A DNA stretch of 64,000 nt, taken from positions 7,493,501 through 7,557,500 of the forward strand of contig NC_070560.1 of the NCBI RefSeq assembly GCF_026914185.1. Reading direction: 5' to 3'. This DNA is from Puccinia triticina. Taxonomy: Eukaryota > Basidiomycota > Pucciniomycetes > Pucciniales > Pucciniaceae. The position numbers were made by a program, and so were the translations under genes. Every line of letters begins with the position of its first letter. Within the stretch, counting starts at the first letter, position 1. The notes under the pieces were generated by a model that saw nothing but the letters and a program-made list of their open reading frames with translations, searched no databases and was not told the DNA's origin. Shown here in pieces: positions 26,725-39,135 of this stretch.

Positions 26725-27521
26725 TGAGAGAAATCACAGAACTAAGAGTATTTTATTTCTTAAGTTAGACAAATAGCTCTGGAATGTACAGAGACTGACA
26801 AGAAATAAAAAGAAAACAAAAGTACCTAAGAGCGGATCAGGCCGGCTCTGGTATGTGAGTTTACTGAAGAAAATAGATTGAAGCTGCGGTGCAGCTGCTG
26901 TCACTTGTGAGTGGTAAAGACGTGGATGTCTGCTTTAGGCAACTGAGGTTTATAGTCAGCGCTATGACTTTCTTTAGGGAAAGCTTAAGACTGGTGAAGT
27001 CCTTACATTAGGTCGAATGGCTCTGCGCTTAACACCGGCCTATGCGACTGGCTAAACTACCGGAGCTGACGTCTGTTGTTTCCTCAATGGATGGAACAGT
27101 CAGCTTCGGAGTCGCTGGAAGGCTCTGCAGCGATGAACTTAACGCCTGATGTCGGGGTGGTTATCCTATCGCTGAGGCTGGGACCAGTACGGTCTGGGAT
27201 GGCGTCGGATGCAAGCGTGCTAAAGAGAATGGAATTATCCAATCAGAATCGCTTGACCTAGCTGGGACGATACAGCAATACTCTTGCCTTGATGGTGACT
27301 GAGTTTGCTTGTATTGCTTGGGCTCTTCGTTGATTGCTGACGTGGCTATAGTTTGGAGCAGAGGATTAGCGTTAGCTTAATCCTTCTGCCTGGGAGCAGC
27401 ACGCATATGCATGCGCCTCATGGGGGTCACGCGGACTCACCGATCCCCCTTGCGGGGTTAGGGTTTGGTTCCTTGCGTTTCCTAGACACCGGTATGTACA
27501 TACTGAGCCCGAGTCTTGACA
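26725..27521 (+). repeat. Solo LTR (family 2, copy 2)
   Basis: 797 bp. It starts TGAGAGAAATCACAGAAC and ends CCGAGTCTTGACA, with the perfect duplication CTCAT at 26720-26724 and 27522-27526. It is related to 16579-17290 and diverged in the middle. Confidence 0.85.
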
Positions 27522-27529
27522 CTCATGAT

Positions 27530-27615
27530 CATTTGGCATTGGAACAGTGGTATAAGTACAAAGTGATAACTGCCTACTGTTTTGGGTTTGAATCTCCTTT
27601 AAATTTTTGCTGATC
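27530..27615 (+). other. Possible tRNA-derived remnant
   Basis: An A-box-like TGGAACAGTGGTA and a B-box-like GGGTTTGAATCTCC lie about 45 bp apart, with wording similar to tRNA-Gly at the 5' side (GCATTGG). No full cloverleaf can be drawn. It may be the head of a SINE. Confidence 0.3.
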
Positions 27616-28680
27616 AGGTGCCTGAGGCGGTGCAACCCACAGCCCCTTCACTTTTGAACTCGGTCTTTCTCATGTATGCTTCTTGCTCAGTTTCAAAGCT
27701 CCCACACCAAATTTTGCCTTGCTCGCGCTTCACGCGAGGGGCGCCAGCCTGCCAACTCAAAAAGGAGAAGTGACTACATACTTATTAATCCCTTGCACCG
27801 GGCGCTTTCGCCTTCTCCGTGTCTCTCGGCGTTTGGTGCCGGTCAGCCATGAGCTACTGTCGATTTGACATGCTCCTGCGACTCCCTTCGATCTTCTGAC
27901 TCGGCGACCAAAGTGTGAGCGACATAGAGCCTGAGTCCGACCTGGCTGATCGACTTGTTCCCCGGGCCTCGAGGGGAATTGCTCCTTATATCCGGCCGCC
28001 ACGCGCTTACCCTGCAGCACAATTTTGCTTTCAATTTTTAAGATTCGGAAGGGATTGGTCGGAACCAGGAAATATCACATTTTTCATGCTTTCGAACAGC
28101 TTCGAGTCTGCCCCAGCGGGTCAGTTTTAGGAGATCGGATGATCAGCAGCCTGGTTAACGTTGCATAAACATTGTACCTCAAGAGCACACCCGGCTTCCG
28201 TCTCATGAAGGTCTATAAATAGTCAAGCTTGTTACGCCTTCCGTCATTCGCTCTGGCCAGTATTGTAGCACAACGCATAGGACTTCAAAGTACTTTGGTA
28301 TTAATAATAACAAATATATCTCACCAAAGTCACCAAGGTACTACACCCAGTCCCCCATAAACCCAAATACGTTTATTAAATTCAGGAAGTCCTTCGGGCT
28401 CTTTTCCGCTCGGTATACCCAGCCTCAAGATTTTGATTCCTCATAACGTCTTCCATAGATAGTATCTACTAGCCCAAGCTTTCGTATAACTAGACCAAAC
28501 CTATTAATTCATACCTATTCCGAGGGGCGTGAGGGCTACAAATAGCTACCAACTCACACACTCCAAGCTTGCTTTGTTTACCACAACCAATACGGTCCAA
28601 AAAGTCATAAGCCTATTCCAATAAATTTTAAAATAGTCCAGAACCTTGCATCGGTATTTTATTTAAATTTCAACGCGCGG
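27616..28680. other. Non-coding stretch upstream of the host gene
   Basis: No convincing ORF. A TATA-like TCTATAAATAG is at about 28211. The first half is GC-richer and may be an old LTR; the last 300 bp are AT-rich and could hold the promoter of the gene at 28681. A few pyrimidine tracts and CCAAG repeats occur. Nothing else is recognisable. Confidence 0.3.
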
Positions 28681-31093
28681 ATGATTGTCAGTGTGATGAG
28701 GCAAAAATCTTGCATCTTAACACTCCTCTTGATGGGCATGAATCCAACTATTTCAGTCATGGAATCTCGACTCATGTGTGACGCCGAGTCTTCGCAACCA
28801 AAGATAACCTTAGCTTCTAATGAGGAGATAGGTATGTATTTATTCAGCTTAACATCAGACTCAAGAAAAATTCAAACTAACCTTTCCTCTCCACACCCGC
28901 TTTGGTGTTCCTTCATCACCCGTGTTTTTTTTTTGGTCTCCCAAACACAAAATTCCTCACACTGCCAGTCCCAGTCTTACGAAAAAGGCCAGGTAGGTTA
29001 ACTACGCTCTTGAATTTCTGATACCATACTTGTTGCAATCTGACATGAGTGTCACATGAATTACTCTTGTCTTATATACAGGCGATGAAAGGGACATGAT
29101 GTCAAGAAAGCAACGCCAAGATAATTCACATCAAATGAATTGCGTAGATGTGAATCATGACAAGCAGCCAGGCTCTCCTGAATGCACTTATCAACTAATG
29201 TCCATACCACACTGTAAGCTGAGTTTCCTTGGGAAAAATATTTATTGGTCAAAACGCTTGTCCAGGGCTTATTGAAATAGTGATGTTTTAATAGACTTAA
29301 ATCATGTGCAATCAGCGCGGATGAGGATTCCAGTTGTTCGGAAAAACAATTTGGGGGATGCAAGAGTGAAACGTTTGTACATCTAAGCGCTATCATGTTA
29401 GTACCAACTTACCTTTTGTTGATGAACACCCTTTTTTCTTTTGATTGCAGAAATAATCAAAGTGCAGGCACACAAATCATTAATGGAAAACAAGATTGCC
29501 ATATTCAAAAAGAATTTTACAAGGCTAACACACATATTTCCAGGAATAGTTGACAAGCACATGTCAGATTTGGGTCATACAGCAAACAATCTATTTGACA
29601 GAAGGATCATTGCAATCATCTCAGGGCGGGAATTGCGACTAAAAGCAGATGAATCCGTATTACCTGTGGAGGTTGGCGATGTAATATTTCTGAAAGTGAT
29701 AGAGGGTCCCTTTTCATATTTCAAAGAGGTTGTCCAAGATTTCATTGGGGATCCTGCAAAGTACAACACTGAGGAAGTAAGATTAATGATGTCCCAGTGG
29801 AGTGAACTGATGATTGAATTTTACAATGGCTTGAAGGAAGTTGAACTTGTTTCCTCTGAAAACCTTTCAGCATTCCAGAAAAAGGATCAGGGTCAACTGC
29901 TTGCAAGTTTCATTATTGCCAAATATCCCCAATTTGATGTTACCAGCACATACCTCAACTTTGATCTTAGATTAAGCATTGCAGAGGACCCTAACCTCAG
30001 CCATAAAACCCTCAAGAAAATTTTCATGGGTTTGCATGATTTCTTGATCAATATCTCATGATTTAAGGGAAAATAATTCCACAGTGTATTTATTGATTTA
30101 TTGATTTATATTTTTATTTGGATGGCAGAACTTGATGAGGAAAAATGGAAACAGGTAGATTTCCAATTTCTCAAGAATCAATTGACAGCAAAGAAATCAG
30201 GAGCTTCTTTTGGTGATTTTGATCTAATCCAAAAAGAATTTCTTGAAAAGGCATCACTGGACAGAACCAGTTCATCATCTGAAATGAGGGATCTCTTGAA
30301 GAATACTATTTCCTATATAGCTACAGCAAATTTTGAAGATAATCAGCAAGATGAAGTGCTCATTCATTTCAAATTGGTATATGAAATCCTCAGGATCATC
30401 CAGCAATATTACCCAGGGGTTATATCAAATGAATTCAAGAAATCAATAACTTTCCACCAACTTCAGACTTTTAAAGAAGATATTGAGATGATTTCAAGCC
30501 TCAAACACTTGGTTTACACAGAATCAAACTTATTTCTGCTCAATTTCAAGGAAGAGGAAACTCGGCTTTCATTTTGGAAGAAGCTTGGAGAATTCCTACT
30601 TAATCGTCAACACCCAATTTACACTGTAGCTCAATTCAAAGAGACACTAACAGGTGCAAACTATCTGACTGATTTGAATACCAACAGAAAGTTGAAAAGA
30701 TTTGATCTTGATAAAGAGGAAAAAAATTTAATAGACCCTCAAAGACTTCAGGAGCTGAAGGAATCTTCAAGTTTTGCAAAATTTTCAAATACATTTCAGC
30801 CAGAGATGGATGGTTCAGATGATATGAATTATTTTATGAAGGGAAATGAAATTTTCAATATTTCCAGGAAAAGATCAAAAGATCAGTACATCAGATACCT
30901 CAGTCAATTAACAAACCTCAAAGAGAAGAAAAGCAGAAACAATGAAGATTTCACAAAACGTATGGAGCAATTAGAATCATTTGGACTTGCAGACTTTACC
31001 AATTCTCAAAATGAACTCCATGATAGCTTAGATAAATACTATAGCTTTCTTGATCTGAATGTTTGTCAAATGAGATATATACAACCAATTTGA
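28681..31093 (+). CDS. Six-exon host gene, 642-residue protein of unknown function, possible signal peptide
   Basis: Exons: 28681-28831, 28969-28992, 29082-29213, 29295-29372, 29451-30029 and 30129-31093. All introns are GT-AG, 78-137 nt, and all interrupt a codon after its first base. The joined frame has no stop, which supports the model. The N-terminus (MRQKSCILTLLLMGM after six residues) is hydrophobic and could be a signal peptide or anchor. The next 100 residues are polar and Cys-poor. The last 510 residues are charged and helical, with patches such as VGDVIFLKVIEGPFSYFKEV and LNFKEEETRLSFWKKLGEFL. I recognise no domain. Base use is AT-richer than the neighbouring retroelements. The 24-nt exon 2 and the donor AAAC|GTTTGT of exon 4 are the weakest points. 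An AATAAA-type signal lies near 31510. Confidence 0.6.
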
Positions 31094-32107
31094 ATCTTAT
31101 TTGTTCTTTTTTATCTTCTCTTTTCTACTGTTTTCTTTTTTCTAACAATCCTTTCTTTCTACTTGGTTAGAGTTTTATCTTACCATTCCACACACCCACA
31201 GAAACTGATGTTCTGAAGCTTGATTTTTTCATATTAACAAGTAATTTGACTCAGTTGGCCTCAAGGGCCCTCTTGATCACATTGAATGCTTGGCACCCCT
31301 GGAGTATTTGTTTTTCAAAGGATAATTCTTGCTATGGTACCTCTTGGTGTTGTAGGTTCATCTTGACCAAAAACAAGTTTTCCTGTTGACACTAATAGCA
31401 GAAAATTTAGTTCAGTAGTATAAATCATCCAATCCACCACTAGGGATTGTGTGTATATAACTCAATGGAAGAATTGCTTCCTTTTGTTCTCTTTCCTTGA
31501 ACCTTTTCAATAAAATTAAACTTTTATTTTGTCTAGGATGGCCTGGGAGACTTTCTTGCTCTCCCCATGTCATCTGAGTATTGTTTAAAGGGAGGAAGAG
31601 TAAGGTCTTTGTCTTCTTTCTGGTGGTCTTACAGGCCGCCTGGAAGAGAGTTTTTCTTGGGAGTGGAAAGTCTCCTGTCTAGAAGACCACATCCTCTTCC
31701 CTACCTAGGCTGCATAGCATTCTCTAAAGTCTGAGGCTGACCCGTAGCTCTGGTAATCCTGGAGCCTTGCTCAGAGCTAGCCTTCCATATTTATTGGCTC
31801 CCAATTATATATTAAACCCTCTCACTAGCTCATTAGTAAAACTTTGTGAGTGTAAGGGTTCAATGAACCCTCACTGCAGTAGATGTTGACTTGGGACGAG
31901 GGGGAGCGAGGCCAACACCTGTGAGGGCTTTCTAGTTCCGAATGATGCTAGATCAAAAATTAAAAGGCTAGTCAGGAGAAATTAGATCTCTCCTGCTAAC
32001 TACAAATGGATCCTGAGAGAAAGAAAAAAGTGAAACAGAGGAAAAGCTTACCTAGTTGGGAGAGATTGAATCTCTGCCTGACTAGGGAAGAGAATTAGCA
32101 CAAGGTC
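31094..32107. other. Non-coding stretch downstream of the host gene
   Basis: The first 420 bp may be 3' untranslated region (pyrimidine-rich, AATAAAATTAAA near 31510). The rest contains no convincing ORF and may be LTR-derived. No ends or target duplication could be found. Confidence 0.3.
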
Positions 32108-32110
32108 TAA

Positions 32111-32496
32111 GGCCCTGTTTGGCACTGATATAAATATAGGTGATATAATTGCCAATTAATTCAATAAAAAATACAAAATTCAACATAAAGCCTCCAAATT
32201 TTTTTTATAGGCAACCTACAGTGCTGTTCTCTTTAATTGATAACTTGGATTCAACTGATTCAGCAATCTTCAGCACCATAATACCATTATATTGCTTCAT
32301 ATTGGTCAAAAGTGATATAATGGTATTATGGTGCCCAAGATGGCTGAATCAGTTGAATCCAATTTATCAGTTAAAGAGAAAAGCACTGTAGGTTGCCTAC
32401 AAAAAAAATTTGGAGGCTTTATGTTGAATTTTGTATTTTTTATTGAATTAATTGGTGATTATATCACCTATATTTATATCAGTGCCAAATGGGGCC
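32111..32496. mobile_element. 386-bp Tourist/Harbinger-type MITE, nearly perfect foldback
   Basis: The ends are GGCCCTGTTTGGCACTGATA and its near-complement, and the two halves pair over almost their whole length. TAA flanks both sides (32108-32110, 32497-32499), the PIF/Harbinger target rule. It has no coding capacity. Confidence 0.9.
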
Positions 32497-32670
32497 TAAG
32501 TACACCATGGTTGAGCTTTTCAAGTTTCATTCTAGGAATTTTACCAGATGGTACAAAAACCCAAAAGCCAATTGGGATTTGTCTGGTATGGTCAAAAAAC
32601 CAAAAGCCAATTGGAATGCGTCCGGTATGGTCAAAGGAACAGAATCATTCCAATCACAATTTGGGTTAAA

Positions 32671-32755
32671 CCCCCGCAGCGACACCCGCGTAAAGGGGGT
32701 CCCCTTGGCTTGGGTGTTGCTGCGGGCTGCGTGCAACATCCTATTGCCCGCTGTG
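32671..32755. mobile_element. Hairpin foldback element, copy 2 (truncated)
   Basis: It shares CGCAGCGACACCCGCGTAAA, the GGCTTGGGTGT arm and ATTGCCCGCTGTG with 4126-4239, with the central loop inverted relative to that copy. The left outer arm is missing. It is followed by AGTTGGTAAAGGCAGC and B-box-like GAGTTCAAC, as the first copy is followed by tRNA-like wording. Confidence 0.5.
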
Positions 32756-35009
32756 CTAGTTGGTAAAGGCAGCACTCTAGTATGTGTCTCAGCAAAGCTG
32801 AGTTCGTGAGTTCAACTAACATCCAACTCTACTTTTTGTCAAAAAAGGGAAACATTGACCCCTCACCTCTCTCACAATACAATCCTTCCTGGGTTGTTAA
32901 TTTGGTGTGACCTTAAATTTCCTGAAAATGTTGCATATCATGCTTGGTATGCTACATACATATAAGGCTTTTTGGAATTATTTTAACATGGTTGAGCATA
33001 TTTTTGTCAGGGTCTTAACACCAAGAAACTACAAAATTAGTGATATCTGGCAACCAATCACATTGTAGCTGCTACATTTGGGGGTTTTGCAGTCATTCAA
33101 GGTACGAGATGAATCTTTAAGGGCATTCTACTATTTTGGTACCAATATCATGTAAGAACTGTGACTATAAAGACAAGATGTCACACGATCTTCAATGGGC
33201 TTGGTTAGGTTTGAAGGATAATCAACCGGTTACTCTCAAGGTTTGACTATCATACATTAGGTTTCGCTCTTCCTCACGTATCTCCGGTCAATCTTGTTTC
33301 TCAGTGTTCCGTTTTTGCTTCTTCTCTACACAACTCATTACATCGTGTCATCATAATACCTCGTTCAGGTATTACTTCTTTTGCTCTTGCTCGCTCATTG
33401 GAGTTTCTTCTCTCCTCATCGCTCACCCGCTGTCATCTGGTATTTCATAAGAACTACGACTTGGCGCTGAGATATAGTAGCAGAAAGACCAAGAAACTAC
33501 CAAATTAGTGATATTTGGCAACTGATCACATTGTGGCTGCTACGTTTGGGGGTTTTGTGGTCATTCAAGGTACACAATGAATTTTTGAGGGCATGTGATT
33601 ATTTTGGTACCAATATCATGGAAGAATTCCCACGCTGCGCTCAGATATAGTGGCAGAAACGCCAAGAAACTACCAAATTAGTGATACTTGGCAACTGATC
33701 ACATTGTGGCTGCTACATTTGGGGGTTTTGTCGTCATTCCAGGTACATAATAAATCTTTGAGGGCAGTCGATCATTCTGGTACCAATATCATGGAAGAAC
33801 TCCCACACTGCGCTGAGATATAGTGGCAGAAACACCAAGAAACTACCATATTAGTGATATTTGGCAACAAATCACATTTTACCTGCTACATTTGGGGGTT
33901 TTGTGGTCATTAAAGGTACACAATGAATCTTTGAGGGAATGTGATCATTTTGGTACCAATATCATGGAAGAACTCCCAGCCTGCGCTGAGATGTAGTGGC
34001 AGAAACACCAAGAAACTACCAAATTAGTGATATTTGGCAACAAATCACATTGTAGTTGCTATATTTGGGGGTTTTGTGGTGATTCAAGGTACACAATGAA
34101 TCATTAGGGGAATTTGATCATCTTGGTACCAATACCATGGAAGAACTCCCACATGGTGCTGGGATATATTGGCAGAAACATCAAGAAACTACCAAATTAG
34201 TGATATTTGGCAACCAATCACATTGTAGCTGCTGAATTTGGGGGTTTTGTGGTCATTCAAGGTACACAATTAATCATTTAGGGCATCTTGATTATTTTGG
34301 TACCAATATCATGGAAGAACTCCCACTCTGCGCTGATTTATAGTGGCAGAAACACCAAGAAACTACCCAATTAGTGATGTTTGGCAACTGATCACATTGT
34401 GGCTGCTGCATTTGAGGGTTTTGTGGTCATACAAGGTACACAATGAATCTTTGAGGGCATTTGATCATTTTGGTACCAATATCATGGAAGAACCCCCACG
34501 CTGCGCTGAAATATAGTCGCAGAAACACCAAGAAGCTACAAATTTGTGATACAAGGCAACTGATCACATTGTGGCTGCTACATGCAGGGGTTTTGTGGTC
34601 ATTCAAGGTACACAATGAATCTTTCAGGGCATTTGATTCTTTTGGTACCAGTCTCATGCAAGAATTCCTACACTGGCTAAGATATAGCGGCAGAAAGACC
34701 AAGAGACTACCAAATTATTGACACGTGGCAACTGATCACATTGTGGCTGCTACATTTGGGGGTTTTGTGGTCATTCTAGGTACACAATAAATCATTTAAG
34801 GCAGTTGATCATTTTGGTACCAATGTCATGGAAGAATTCCCGCACTGCGCTGAGATATAGTGGAAGAAACACCAAGAAACTACCAAATTAGTGATATTTG
34901 GCAATTGATGACATTGAAGTTGCTACCTTTGGGGGTCTTGTGGTCATTCAAGGTACATAATGAATCTTTGAGGGCATTCAATTATTTTGGTACCAATATC
35001 ATGGAAGAA

Positions 35010-35737
35010 TTTCAGCCCTCTGCTAGCCCAAGCAGCAGAGCAGAGAGCCAACAAGGAGCCTCTCCTGCTCAAAGTGCAGAGGACCGCGAGTGACAGGCGG
35101 GTCAGTAACCAGGACAAACGTACTGACATGTCCAGTCAACCGGAAATTTTGTGTACTGACGCGTCCAGTCAGCCGCAATAGCTCAAAGCTTGAAGCTGCC
35201 TTAACCGCGCATCAGAAGATGGAGGAAGAAGAGATCCGCAAAGCGAACCTCCCTCCTCCCTTATAGTAGGGGGACCTCTGGAGGAGAGTTTGTCCCCCAG
35301 AGTTTCTGGTACCAAGCCCGCTTACATTGTTGAGACATCAACGATTGGGGCCTTTAGCTCTAGAACTCCCATCTTTTCATTTACTCAACTTTCTTGATTC
35401 ACAACCCTTTGACTTTCCTTCCATCCCCACCAACCTTCACGTGCGACTCCCCTTGGCCTTTGACATACCTCCCGGATACTAATAAGTCTCCAACCAGGTA
35501 AGTTTGAGAGGCTCTCCTCTTCCGGCTGTCTGGATCCTCTAGATCCTAGCGAGAATCTTTTTCTGCTAGGCCCCTCTTGCACAAGAGGTGTGGCTCCTCC
35601 TCCCGCCTAGACGGTTGAGTAGAGATAGACTACGGTCTCGGTGTTTCAGTTGATTTCCGCCTCGCTAGCGCTGTCCTCATTGATACTCAGTATCAAGTTC
35701 ATTCAGGGTAATTCCACCTTAGAGACTTACCCTGACA
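35010..35737 (-). repeat. Solo LTR (family 3, copy A) in the satellite
   Basis: 728 bp. On the minus strand it starts TGTCAGGGTAAGTC and ends GGGCTGAAA, with perfect duplication AAGAA (35005-35009, 35738-35742). It is related to 49587-50356 and 50791-51525. It contains two near-identical CTGAC-GTCAG phrases around 35115 and 35155. Confidence 0.85.
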
Positions 35738-37899
35738 AAGAAAAACCACGCTGTGTCAAGATATTGTGGCAGAAACACCAAGAAACTACCAAATTAGTGA
35801 TATTTGACAACTGATCACATTGTGGCTGCTACATTTGGGGGTTTTGTGGTCATTCAAGGTACACAATAAATCTTTTAGGGCATTTTGATAATTTTGGTAC
35901 CAAGATCATGGAAGAACTCCCAAGCTGCGCTAAGGTATAGTGGCAGAAACACCAAGGAACTACCAAATTAGTGATATTTGGCAAATGATCACGTTGTGGC
36001 TGCTACATTTGGGGGTTACGTGGTCATTGAAGGTACACAATAAAACTTTGAGGGCATGTGATCATTTTGGTACCAATATCATGGAAGAACTCCCATGCTG
36101 CGCTGAGGTATAGTGGCAGACTCACCAAGAAACTACCAAATTAGTGATATTTGGCGATTGATGACATTGTAGTTGCTACGTTTGGGGGTCTCGTGGTCAT
36201 TCAAGGTACATAATATATCTTTCAGGGCATTTTGATAAACTTGGTACCAAGATCATGGAAGAACTCCCATGCTGCACTAAGGTATGGTGGCAGAAACACC
36301 AAGGAACTACCAAATTAGTGATATTTGGCAACTGATCACGTTGTGGCTGCTACATTTGGGGGTTACGTGGTCATTAAAGGTACAAAATAAAACTTTGAGG
36401 GCATGTGATCATTTTGGTACCAATATCATGGAAGAGCTCCCACACTGTGCTGAGATATAGTGGCAGAAACACCAAGAAACTACCAAATTAGTGATATCTG
36501 GCAACCAATCACATTGTAGCTGCTACATTTGGGCAGCGTGGGAGTTCTTCCATGATATTGGTACCATAATGATCAAATGCCCTCAAAGATTCATTGTGTA
36601 CCTTGAATGACCACAAATCCCCAAATGTACTGCAGCCACAATGTGATCAGTTGCCAAATATCACTAAGTTGGTAGTTTCTTGGTATTTACGCCACTATAT
36701 CTCAGCGCAGTGTGGGAGGTCCTCCATGATATTGGTACCAAATTGATCAAAATGCCATAAAAGGGTGGAAAAACCAAGAACCTACCAAATTATTGAAATT
36801 TGGCAACTGATCACATTGTGGCTGCTACATTTGGGGGTTTTGTGGTCATTCAAGGTAGACAATGAATCTTTGAGGGCATCTGATCATTTTGGTAGCAATA
36901 TCATGGAAGAGCTCCCACACTGTGCTGAGATATAGTGGCAGAAACACCAAGAAACTACCAAATTAGTGATATCTGGCAACCAATCACATTGTAGCTGCCA
37001 CATTTGGGCAGCGTGGGAGTTCTTCCATGATATTGATACCATAATGATCAAACTCCCTCAAAGATTCATTGTGTACCTTGAAGGACCACAAAACACCCAA
37101 ATGCAGCAGCCACAATGTGATCAGTTGCCAAATATCACTAAGTTGGTAGTTTCTTGGTATTTCTGCCACTATATCTCAGCGCAGTGTGGGAGGGCCTCCA
37201 TGATATTGTTACCAAAATGATCAAAATGCCATAAAAGATTCATTCTGCGCCTTGAATGACCACAAAACCCCTAAATGTAGCAGCCACAATGTGAACAGTT
37301 GCCAAATATCACTAATTTGGTAGGTTCTTGGTGTTTCTGCCGCTATATCTCAGGGAAGTGTGGGAGTTCTTCCATGATATTGGTACCAAAATGATCAAAT
37401 GCCCTCAAAGCTTTATTGTGTACCTGGAATGACCACAAAGACCCCAAATGTAGCAGCCACAATGTGATCAGTTGCCAAATATCACTAATTTGGTAGTTTC
37501 TTGGTCTTTCCTCCGCTATATCTCAGCGCAGTGCGGGAATTCTTCCATGATATTGGTACCAAAATGATCAACTGCCTTAAATGATTTATTGTGTACCTGG
37601 AATGACCACAAAACCCCCAAATGTAGCAGCCTCAATGTGATGAGTTTCCAAATATCACTAATTTGGTAGTTTCTTGGTGTTTCTGCCATCATATCTCAGC
37701 GCAGCGTGGGATTTCTTCCATGATATTGGTACCAAAATAATAGAATGCCCTCAAAGATTAATTTTGTACCTTCGATGACCACAAAACCCCCAAATGTAGC
37801 AGCTGCAATGTGATCGGTTGCCAGATATCACTAATTTGGTAGTTTCTTGGTGTTTCTGCCACTATATCCCAGTGCAGCGCGGCAGTTCTTCCATGATAT

Positions 37900-39135
37900 C
37901 ACTTCAAGGATAATCAAATTTCCCAAAAAAATACTCAAAGTTTGAGGTCGGGAAAATCATTGAAAAAAAAATTTACTCTGTACTGAAACAAAATGTGAAC
38001 TGGGCGCGCTCAGCCCAAAAAATAAAAATGTGTCAGACTGAGTAAAAAACAATGGGGCACATTTTTAGGGTCATTTGCTGGACGGGCCTGCACAAGGCCC
38101 GCATGGCCCCTCACAGGCCCGTTGGGCCCATTGAAAAAGTAGTAATTGTTTGGAATTCCAATGCTCTGCTAAAATGTGAAATGGGTCAAACTGAATAAAA
38201 AACATGGGGGTACATTTTTGGGGAGATTTTTTGGACAGGCCTGAATGAGGCCCACATGGGCCCCACAAAGCCCACTGGGCCCATTGAAAGAGTATCCCTG
38301 GTTAAGAAAGCATATGCTCAGCTAAGAAATAAAAATGTATCAGACTGAGTAAAAACCCTAGGGGCACATTGTTGGGGAGGCTTTTTGGACGGGCCTGCAT
38401 CAGGCCTGTATGGGCCAACAGATTTCCAAGGGAAGGAAAGGGCCTGGACATACATTCTGTGAGTGCACAAATGTCACACAGATGTCAGAAGCCCTTCAAT
38501 ATCTTCTGTTGATTAGTGGTCAATTGGTGCTGTTCTCAAACATCATATGGGAATTCTTAAGCAATACTACTTCTGGGTTGGCCAAACCAGCTTTGGGTGG
38601 GGCCTGACCGGCCTGATGCAGGTCTGTCAATAAGCCCTCCCCAAAAGTGTGGCCCCATGTTTTTTACTCAGGTTGACACATTTTTGTTTCTTAGCTGAGC
38701 ATAGGCATTCTTGACCAAGGCTACTCTTTCAATGGGCCCAGTGGGCTTTGTGGGGGCCATGTGGGCCTCATTCAGGCCCGTCCAAAACATCTCCCCACAA
38801 ATGTACCCCCTCATTTTTCATTCATTTCAACCCATTTCACATTTTAGCAGAGCATGGGAATTCCAAAGAAATACTACTTTTTCAATGGGCCCAGTGGGCC
38901 TGTTAGGGCCCCAACGGGCCTGTTAGGGGCCCATGCGGGCCTTGTGCAGGCCCGTCCAACAAATCAACCCAAAAATGTGCCCCATTGTTTTTTACTCAGT
39001 CTGACACATTTTTATTTTTTTGGCTAAGCACGCTCAGTTTGCATTTTTTTTCAGTACGGAGTGATTTTTTTCAATGATTTTCCCAACCTCAAACTTTAAG
39101 TATTTTTATGGGTGAATTTAATTATCCTTGAAGTG
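37900..39135. mobile_element. 1236-bp foldback element with GGGCCCA-rich arms
   Basis: The ends are CACTTCAAGGATAAT and its complement. The two halves, about 600 bp each, pair over their full length and carry repeated GGGCCCA, CAGGCC and GTGTCAGACTGAGTAAAAA blocks. Satellite sequence is interrupted at CCATGATAT on the left and resumes at TATATTGG on the right, giving a 3-4 bp duplication (TAT or ATAT). The ends and short duplication recall CACTA or Harbinger elements. Confidence 0.8.
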
